Assembly (NCBI GenBank): GCA_031002005.1
Contig: JARYHS010009186.1
Coordinates: 184,724,437-184,788,436 of the forward strand
From: Vandiemenella viatica
Taxonomy: Eukaryota > Arthropoda > Insecta > Orthoptera > Morabidae
Reading direction: 5' to 3'
Length of the DNA: 64,000 nt
In this document: piece by piece, positions 57,100 through 64,000 of the stretch
Layout: each line of letters begins with the position of its first letter
Numbering within the stretch: position 1 is the first letter of the stretch
Notes under the pieces: generated by a model
The model's input: only the letters and a program-made list of their open reading frames with translations
The model's database searches: none
What the model was told of the DNA's origin: nothing
Made by a program: the position numbers and the translations under genes

Positions 57100-58280
57100 G
57101 TCCATAAACTACGTTGCTTGGTCTAGGGAGGGGCGGAGGTGGAGGGTTTGGCTAGAAAGCTACTCTGATCTTCGTTGGGGCAGGGGTGTTCAAGTCAACC
57201 ACGTAGCTTTCCATTCATCTTATTTGTCACAGTTAAAATAAGATACAGAACAAACAACAGCATGTGGATATTTATTTCCGTCTTTTAATTATCTCCGTAG
57301 CCGGCCTCGGTAGCGTAGGGGCTACAGTGTTAGCTCCGCATGCCGAAGGTCGCCAATCCAAGTCCGGCTGAGGACATGGGTGTTTAGTGTAGTTGTTGTG
57401 TGTGTGTATGTCGTGCCCGTCCTGTTGTGTCTAGAGCCACTTAGATAATAATACACTACGGAGAAGCTAAAAACACTGAATGATTCGAAATACACTTGAG
57501 CTGGCTGTATGGCCCCGAAGCCAAATGCCATCAAATTTTTTTAAAAAAATCTCCGTATGTAATTTAGAAATCCTGTACTCTAACAGTGCCGTACCGGGTT
57601 GCACCAGGCTGGAGGATTTGAACTAAGGGACACGCGACGGCGCATTACGATTCGAAAAATATCGGACATATACCTAGGTGCGGGATGTCTAATATCTTAC
57701 ATCAAATTCGCTTTCAGATGTCACCTAGGAATTTTCTAAGGCAATAACAATTCGTATCGCTTTGATAGTCTGAAATAAAGCTGTTTTGATTAGAATCCCC
57801 CACGTGTGGCCACACGTTATAATCTTGTTCTGTTAAGTGAATTTCAGTGCTACTTTAATTATAGTGCTCGCTGAAGTCTTAAATCAAGTTGAATGTGTAA
57901 AGTGACGCTTTACAATAAACGATACGAGGCTTATTGAAGATGTTTTTAAAACGAGTTTTCACTATCCAGTGAGTTATAGAAATCTTTTAAGCAGATCATA
58001 GAATAATTCCATGGTAGTGTAGAAAGAAACGCGAGAGAACTGCAGCAAAAGAAAACGAAAAAAGCAGCTCTTGTTAGTTTATTTTAGGCGGCAGGTATAG
58101 TTTAGGTAAATTTTATCAATTAATGAACAATGATGAATGAGATAAAGAGAATGTATTTAGTAACATTTAAAGAAGAAAATGATCGCTGGATATACCTGAG
58201 AAAGAGGAGATTTTTTTTTTCCAGTTGTGGCTAGTGGCAACATTTCCTTCAGAATATTTATAATTACAGTGAGTCAAACT
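57100..58280 (+). repeat. Repeat RB, copy 2 (split by SINE)
   Basis: Blocks in the order CATAAACTACGTTGC...G-rich (57103-57212), [SINE 57300-57548], CAGATGTCACCTAGGAATTTT, GTTCTGTTAAGTGAATTTCAGTG, AATAAACGATACGAGGC, GGCAGGTATAG, ATCAATTAATGAACAATGAT, CCTGAGAAAGAGG and ATAATTACAG correspond to 20270-20845 plus 23515-23905. No Helitron lies at the equivalent site near 58070. The class is unknown (segmental duplication or old transposon). Confidence 0.6.
57300..57548 (+). mobile_element. tRNA-derived SINE family 1, copy 2, with target duplication
   Basis: ATCTCCGTA at 57291-57299 and 57549-57557 bounds it. The head GCCGGCCTCGGTAGCGTAGG is the same as copy 1, but the B box is changed to CAATCCAAGTCC. 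The body ends AGCTGGCTGTATGGCCCC and a T/A-rich tail. Inserted in RB. Confidence 0.88.
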
Positions 58281-58355
58281 ACACCGCCTAAGAACAGGCA
58301 ACGCCAAATGTAATGCAATAGGGATTTCAGGATTCCCCTGTCTGTGACTACGGAG

Positions 58356-58563
58356 ATTTTTTTTTTAATGGCATTCGGCTACTGGGCCATACAGCCAGCT
58401 CAATGTGATATGTTGCTATCAAGTATTGACACGAGGACACTACAACACGGACAAGACATTCACAGACACAACACTAAACACCAATGCCCTCGGCCGGACT
58501 CGAACCGGTGACCTCCAGTACGCGGAGCTAGCACTCTAGCCCCTACGCTACCGAGGCCGGCAA
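58356..58563 (-). mobile_element. tRNA-derived SINE family 1, copy 3, with target duplication
   Basis: ACTACGGAG at 58347-58355 and 58564-58572. On the minus strand the head GCCGGCCTCGGTAGCGTAGG is followed by the B box GGTTCGAGTCC (consensus). The tail region ACATTGAGCTGGCTGTATGG ends in A-rich sequence. Confidence 0.88.
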
Positions 58564-58572
58564 ACTACGGAG

Positions 58573-58878
58573 TTCCTACCAAGAGTGTGGAGCTCATCAT
58601 CAAAGAATGCTTTCTTCAGAAGTACGATGGGCCATTTCAGGATGTTTTTCAAAAACTAGACATCATAAATGAATGCTACCAACGATCCTGTCCTTGTTTA
58701 TTTTATAGATATTTATATATATTACATTAGTTGCTTAGCAATACGACAAGTAAATAGTAAATAAATTATAGAAAGTACACAAAGCAAATTTCAGTTATGT
58801 TCATTATACGCGCAATAATTTTAACTATTGTCTTATAAGAGAAAACAGTACAAAATATCTTCTGAAATTAATAGAGAA
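58573..58878. other. Interval without recognised features
   Basis: AT-rich, nothing supported. Confidence 0.5.
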
Positions 58879-59004
58879 ATAACTACGTACCACACGGGGA
58901 GGAAGAGGTGGGGTGGGGTGGAGAGGTAGAGTGTCGAGGCAAAAGCCACATCATGCTAACTGAGGGGAGTTCAAAGGTGGCTAAAATGGAACCACATAGT
59001 TGAT
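58879..59004. mobile_element. Small G-rich inverted-repeat element (block shared with RB)
   Basis: ATAACTACGTACC at the left and the inverted CCACATAGTTGATG at the right surround a G-rich centre (GGTGGGGTGGGGTGG). The same ACTACGT...G-rich block opens both RB copies (20274, 57103), so it may be a MITE present three times. Confidence 0.5.
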
Positions 59005-59039
59005 GTACGTTCACTTAATACAATCTACTATGTAATTTC

Positions 59040-59870
59040 GTAAGCTAACTTACTCACCTCCATAGCTATTGACTAGAGAACGGTGACGTCGCGCTTCAGC
59101 CGTCGCTCGCAAGTTAACAGCGACCAGAGATATCATTAGACGAAATTCGAGGCTATATCTACAATTTAAAAGCTCAGCAACTGCTACAAAATTAACTGTC
59201 ATAATACACTGATTAAGTTTTCTTTTAGTAGCATTTCATAGTTAACAAAACATCGTTAAACTTTAGTGCCGAATAAACGTATAACTGATTTCCAGTAACA
59301 AGTCGCTAATGAAAGAAACATAAAAACTTTAAAACCTTAACTTACTCATGGTCTCTATGGTCTCTGGAGTAATCACGAATCCCAATTGTCATTTCGGCCT
59401 AGGCTAAATTTCAATTTAATCAAAACTTTTGGTAATGTTGTTACTTGACTAAAGTTTGCACATTACGAGTTATTTGCTTTTTACGTATTTTACTGACCAC
59501 TTCAGTTAATGGTCTTTATTCATGTTCGCTGTACATGAGTTACTAGGTTATTTAAAGTGGACATCAGACCAAATATGTTACCGAATAGAGTATTCTAGCA
59601 ATTCATTTCTTCGGAGTTGCTCAACTATTTAGTAATCTGGAATCTGTATTAACTTCTCTGGCCATTACAGACACTATGACCAAAGATTACATTATAAATG
59701 TTTGCCCAGCCTCAAAAAAAAAAAAGTTCCAGTCTACCAACCACGACCTTTGAAATATTTATTAGCGAAAATTGTCTCTGTCCGTGTTTTATACTATTAC
59801 TACTAATAATTACTATTAATACTTCTGAATTCTTCAAGATTTTATTCACCCCAAGGGCGAAACACAGTCA
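59040..59870 (+). repeat. Repeat RA, copy 3
   Basis: Starts ACCTCCATAGCTATTGACT and runs to about TTCACCCCAAG. It is colinear by eye with the inverse of 5010-3610 but lacks the internal duplication of copy 1. Confidence 0.6.
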
Positions 59871-60022
59871 AGTTCTTATTTGGTGACAACAGGTCAACCT
59901 GTCATAATCTTTGACCCTAAAGCTGGAACTATTCTAGAGCCGTGACAATACGCAAAAAGCGGTCACAGATTTACATTAGTTATTCGTAAACACTTATAAC
60001 TGGCAAAAGGAAATAAATGTAA

Positions 60023-60622
60023 TCTATATATATAAAGATGAATGTACATATGTTTGTTTGTTTGTTTTTCATAAAAATCTATAGTTTTCATCCGATTTCA
60101 ATGAAACTTTGCACACTTATCCTTTAAAACAAGGAGAAAAATACTGTCTACATTTGGTTGAAAAATTATCTGTATAAATAATACATGTTGTCTCATAATT
60201 TCTAAATACTACTGAACGGCGATAGACAGAAGCGTTCGATAGGACGTCTCTGTACTGTTTTCACGTGTAGTGGTCAGGTAGCTCAGTGTTTAGAGTGCTT
60301 GCTTACTAATGTTTGTGTCGTGGTCTCCGTTTCAAAACTCCGTGGAGGCTACGATTTTTAAAAATTGTTTTTGATCGTAAGAGTCACGCCTGGGCCGTCG
60401 GTTATTCGGATTGAATGTTAAACTGTAGATATTACAAAGTTAGGGGTGCAATGTGAGGCAAATCGTAGGTAGTCTTGCAATGCTACTTTTGTACTAATGT
60501 ACACTTTTTTACGTTATTATAATCCCTCAGGGGTTTTTTCGCAGTCAGTGTGTATGTGAACCGCAGTAATAATACTATAAATAATCTTAATCCACGCGTA
60601 CGAAGTCGCGGGTACGAGCTAG
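60023..60622 (+). mobile_element. Helitron-like element H1, internal-deletion copy (600 bp)
   Basis: Both ends are intact (A|TCTATATATATAAAGATG ... CACGCGTACGAAGTCGCGGG...CTAG|T) but the 3' half is deleted: CAGTAATAATACTATAAATA runs directly into ATCTTAATCCACGCG. The tRNA-like segment is retained. Confidence 0.85.
60266..60352 (+). ncRNA. tRNA-like segment within H1 at 60 kb
   Basis: A-box-like AGCTCAGTGTTTAGAG and degenerate B box GTTTCAAAACT. Confidence 0.35.
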
Positions 60623-60659
60623 TAATAATAATAATAGCAGTAATCGTGGAGTTTGAGAT

Positions 60660-60905
60660 AGTCGTTGGTGCCACCTCGTCGCCGAGTAGGCAAAGCGAGT
60701 GGTAAAGCAGTGTCGTCCGCGCACCCGACCCCGCCTGGTAATTGCCTCCCTGGAGATTTACTCGAGAGCGCTCCAGTTGAGCCTCGGCGGCTTGACGGCA
60801 GCGAGCCGCCTACAGATCCCGCCCAGTTCATTACTCGGCTTGCAACTAACTCCGCGTCTGTCCTCTCGGATGCGCGAGCTAATTGTGCCATTCCGTAGCC
60901 CAGCA
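60660..60905. other. GC/CpG-rich island directly downstream of H1
   Basis: Abrupt change from AT-rich to GC-rich sequence (CCGCGCACCCGACCCCGCC, CTCGGCGGCTTGACGGC). Both strands are open (95 codons minus, 77 and 83 plus) without a domain. Possible CpG island, exon or an unknown GC-rich repeat. Confidence 0.4.
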
Positions 60906-61674
60906 AACTACATCCCGGAGATACAGATCCTATGCAAGATACTATTTTGACTGTCCAGCGAGCATTGTCCCCAGCTTATCTCCTGTGACGACGACAATGC
61001 GACGACTGATCTTATATGGCCTTCGTTCCGACAAACAGTCTTGTTTACTCATTGTGTTACAATGTTGACTCAAAGAATATTTGGATCATCAATATTTTCT
61101 AACCTCTCTGACTTAGTGTTTAGTGGAATGTGATAAATTTAAAAGCAGATATTTTTAAAGGATAGTTTTTTACAAGTGGAGCAATTACAAGCTTTAAAAC
61201 ACTCATTGCAAATTCTGTCGATAAGTTTTGAGTGACAGTCCTTTCACTGGGTAGTTTGGGTGGTGAACAATCGTATGATCACCATGAGTGTGATGGATCA
61301 AGGATATAATATCAGGGCACTAGAGTGGAAACTCACAGGCGAACGGAGTGACCTAATATTTGTTATATTTGCTTTCTTCTTAAGAAATACCAACCGAACA
61401 GAGTGCACAAAATAGAAAAAACCGGTGAGCATGAATAGATGAAAGGAACTGCTATCAAGGACGTGGGTGATTCAAATTTATCATCAAAATCCCTTATGGT
61501 ATTCATCCCTGACAATATACACAGAATTTAGCCGAGACTGTATAATATGAAATGATCCCTCTGGAATGATCGATAAAAACGGAGTGTTAGTCTTGAAAAT
61601 ACGTATTTTGAAGAAGTATAGAAAGTTTATAAACGCATAGTTAACAGTTTTTCCGAAAATTTATAGCTCAGGAT
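60906..61674. other. Interval without recognised features
   Basis: No motif-bearing frame. Confidence 0.5.
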
Positions 61675-62086
61675 AGTGTAGCAGCCCTCATACCTGAACT
61701 TTAAATAAAATTGTATTTAATGAAGTATTTGTAGTGAACTATAGTTTGCTTGAATATGATCGGGTATGTTTGTTTTGCAATTTCTTGTAAATCAGTGTAT
61801 ATAGACTTTATTTTATGAAAATAAATTATTTAAAGGCCATTTAATATGTTTAAGAACCGAATTGTGCAATAGAATTGGTTAAATGTTTGTAATTCCAAGT
61901 ATTAATTCAAGTTACGATGTCTACAGGACAATTTTCTACAGTTTAAATGATTTCTGTAAATAATTTTCTGTTTAAGTATTTTAAATTTCCATTTCTGACC
62001 GTTTTGTAATGATGTTAAATGATTAAGTACTATTTCTGATTGTTTTTAATATGCTTTTGAAGGGTTTGGGAAATTTCGATAGAGCC

Positions 62087-62222
62087 TATATAAAGAAATC
62101 AGCAGGACAGTTAGTTAGTTTTATTCAGATTCACTTTGAAACTGCCAAGGACTGCGCTAGTAGTATCTCTGGATTGTATCTTTGCATGTAAACAATATCG
62201 CTGACGTTGTTTTGTAAATAAA
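62087..62222 (+). promoter_or_regulatory. TATA box and downstream AATAAA, possible LTR R region
   Basis: TATATAAAG at 62087-62095 and a Pol II polyadenylation signal AATAAA at 62217-62222 lie about 125 bases apart, as in the U3-R part of a solo LTR. An outer TG...CA boundary and target duplication were not found (a TGTAGCAGCCC at 61678 could be the start). No gag-pol sequence is adjacent. Confidence 0.3.
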
Positions 62223-62250
62223 CATGTTAAACTGAACTTAATGGTGGACT

Positions 62251-62592
62251 ACTTAATTAATTACTATATTAAATAAACCACCAAGAACCTGACAATAGGA
62301 CAAGCACTTTCCCAGCATGATGAATTTTTAGACATGGTAAAAAAAGTTTATGCGTAAATTCACATGTGGATGACGCCAAAGCCAGTGAAATGACTCCATC
62401 AGTTTCAGCAACCCTGACTTCTTTGTAATCGCAGCTCAGACGACAAAAACCACCAATACCGCACCAAGAGGACAGCGCATGCCCCGAGAACCCACCTGCT
62501 GACCAGTACTCCAGTCCAGGGTACACCAGCAGACAACGATTTAAGCGGCCCGAAAGCCAAGACTGCGCGACTAATACATGCATACTTAGGAG
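62251..62592. other. Unassigned interval with GC-richer 62400-62570
   Basis: A 104-codon minus frame (62583-62269) and plus-strand fragments are open, and neither is recognised. Confidence 0.4.
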
Positions 62593-62885
62593 TTCACAAA
62601 CTTTTTCTTACCACGCCCCCCTTCCGTCGATAGATACGTTCCTACGACTCACAAACAGCCAAATTTTATTATTAAAAACGTAAATTCCTTCTTCTCAGTA
62701 CTAATAATGACATATTAGAGGAAACTTGCTAAGTATGTGATGTTAGTATGAAGGCGGTGAAGGATCCATAGTACTTCCGACGGTGTAGAGATAGGGGATG
62801 GTCTACACGTGTGGAGATGGTACCCTCACTCCTCCCCCCCCCCCCTGACATGTCTTTGTGCTCCTCCTGTTTGGGAACCACTAGC
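62593..62885. mobile_element. Possible hAT MITE
   Basis: Left AGGAGTTCACAAACTTTTTC and, inverted from the right, CTAGTGGTTCCCAAACAGG resemble the CAGTGGTTCCCAAACTTTTT terminus of many hAT elements. No 8-bp target duplication was found. Confidence 0.4.
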
Positions 62886-63234
62886 AGGCAACTGTAAACA
62901 AGGCCGCAGTCTCCCGCCGGCTTATTATAAACCAACAGACACTGGTGTACTTGTACCCCAGACTTGATGTGATATTAATCTGCTCCTTGATTTTGTTAAA
63001 TTGCTAAGTTGGGATATAAATGTGTCTGACTAAATAAATATAATTTTCAGTCATATTTTGGGAAACAATAAAGGTGATGATGTTTTACTGAGCCCTTCAT
63101 ACATGTTTTCAAATCGTCATTAGTATAAAATAATCATCACTATTTATCCTAATGGCCATAGCACATAATCAATAATACATTGCATATAATGTAATTCAAG
63201 CAATGTTGTTGCAGGCCATGTTTCCACAGTTGCT
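62886..63234. other. Interval without recognised features
   Basis: AT-rich, nothing supported. Confidence 0.5.
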
Positions 63235-63281
63235 TAATGAAAGATAACGCCAATGCAACTGTTTAATTTATTTATTGTTGC

Positions 63282-63324
63282 GTCGTATGCGTTTCACCTC
63301 TCATCGAGGCATCATCAGCGACGA
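63282..63324 (-). ncRNA. Hammerhead-ribozyme-like motif, copy 2 (in Penelope 3' region)
   Basis: Minus strand: stem I CGUCG (63324-63320) with CGACG (63286-63282), five pairs; CUGAUGA (63319-63313); the same extra U as in copy 1; stem II GCCUC with GAGGU (one G-U pair) around GAUGA; GAAA; then CGCAUA with AUA at the predicted cleavage site before 63286. Stem III is nearly absent. Location in a Penelope-like element agrees with the known association of minimal hammerheads with these elements. Confidence 0.65.
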
Positions 63325-63734
63325 ATCTGTGTTACAGTTTTTATATACAGTTTTATATACATTTTTATCCTATTATTACGTAATTATGAGCATAGGATAT
63401 TTTTATAGCTAATAGTTACTTACTATTTACATTTTTTAGTATGGTATGCAGCTGCGCATTTCCGTTTCCTTATACAAAGCATGTTTTGCCTGTATCATAT
63501 TTACACAATTATGCGTTCTCATCATTCAGTCGTCTGTTGGGGCCAGCTGGTTTGTTTATGTCTTGTCTCTGGTGTGCTTTCGAGTCTTTCAGTTGTCTGC
63601 TGTGGCCATCTTGTTTGTATATGTCGTGTCTCGTGCCAATAGCGCGAGTTTTGAAAAGTGCGCGTATGCGTGATTGTCATGTTAGTGTGTTTTGTATTAA
63701 TCTGTGATGTATATATGTGTGGGTATTTTTTTAA

Positions 63735-63980
63735 TACAGTTTGTGTTTATTTTGTTTTGTCTGTCGAGTTTGTGTATATTAGATGGAGTAACGTTTTATT
63801 TGTGAGGTTTACTTGGTCGTTTAGTACCTATTTGCCTTCATTTTTTGCTTTTTGAATATATACGTTTTTCTGTATAGTGAGTGTGTTGTGTCTGTGGTTG
63901 TTTACATTGAAAATTTGCATATATGTGTTTATGTTTGTTGGTGAATGGTCATTTTCTATGAGGTGTTCGGCAAATGTGGA
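63735..63980 (-). pseudogene. Penelope-like element C-terminus (GIY-YIG endonuclease end)
   Basis: Minus-strand translation SNHSTFAEHLIENDHSPTNI, then a segment with VNNHRHNTLTIQKNVYIQ and VLNDQVNLTNKTLL. STFAxHLIExxHS is the second half of the GIY-YIG nuclease domain of Penelope-like elements, and LExxYIxxxK...LNxQxxxxNxxLF is their usual C-terminal end. There is one in-frame stop (after KNEGK), so this copy is probably dead. Reverse transcriptase was not available to read. Confidence 0.75.
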
Positions 63981-64000
63981 ATGGTTACTGTATTTTAATG

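Larger units (their letters stand above)
63235..64000 (-). mobile_element. Penelope-like element, 3' end, cut by window edge
   Basis: On the minus strand the element enters from beyond 64000 with the C-terminal coding end, has about 400 bases of noncoding sequence, then the hammerhead-like motif (63324-63282) and the shared CAGTTGCATTGGCGT (about 63265-63250) also present after the motif at 19.4 kb. The element body (reverse transcriptase and the rest of the endonuclease) should lie to the right of the window. Confidence 0.75.

Noticed and set aside
1..64000. CRISPR arrays, bacterial operons, prophage
   Set aside because: No regularly spaced repeats with unique spacers and no bacterial-type coding density; the sequence is eukaryotic.

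Overview
The window looks like intergenic or intronic DNA from a large, AT-rich, transposon-laden arthropod genome, most likely an insect. No bacterial gene layout is present. Open frames are short, almost all recognisable coding sequence comes from decayed transposable elements, and I could not support any complete host gene. The insect assignment rests on the mix of jockey/X-like, CR1-like and RTE/L1-like LINEs, Tc1/mariner, hAT, Helitron and Penelope elements plus tRNA-derived SINEs. I cannot name the species.

Layout. 1-3060: 5' part of a jockey-superfamily LINE on the minus strand (ORF1 with three zinc knuckles, ORF2 endonuclease), cut by the window edge. 3600-5010: unclassified repeat RA, which recurs at 39 kb and 59 kb. 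7.7-10.1 kb: Tc1-like transposase remnants, one split by a palindromic insertion. 11.2-13.6 kb: LINE reverse-transcriptase relic followed by a PIF1/Helitron-type helicase relic. 19.4-20.1 kb: a Penelope-type end with a hammerhead-like ribozyme motif, beside a LINE RNase H tail. 20.3-23.9 kb: a nest in which repeat RB is split by a composite Helitron-like element that itself carries a mariner-type MITE. 24.6-28.3 kb: SINE fragments, a 276-bp tandem duplication overlapping an unknown 125-codon frame, a CR1-like tail and an intact SINE. 29.2-30.5 kb: a non-autonomous hAT with a perfect 8-bp target duplication. 33.1 kb: a second hAT MITE. 37.8-38.4 kb: a young 572-bp mariner deletion derivative. 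42.4-43.9 kb: the best preserved LINE (CR1-like RT). 44.5-48.2 kb: SINEs and two further LINE relics. 49.0-49.9 kb: tandem and inverted repeats. 50.3-51.5, 55.2-56.7 and 60.0-60.6 kb: further Helitron-like copies. 52.7-55.0 kb: LINE relics. 57.1-59.9 kb: the second RB copy (split by a SINE), another SINE and RA. 62-64 kb: a possible LTR, a possible hAT MITE and the C-terminal end of a Penelope-like element with its own hammerhead-like motif.

The most interesting material is (i) a Helitron-like family, TC...CTAG ends in A|T targets, whose body carries a tRNA-like segment with Pol III-type A and B boxes in all seven unit copies and which recurs as head-to-tail multimers; (ii) two hammerhead-ribozyme-like motifs, one in a Penelope 3' region; and (iii) a pair of diverged paralogous segments (RB) that act as empty-site controls for each other's insertions. 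All family calls are from reading motifs by eye; no database search was run.
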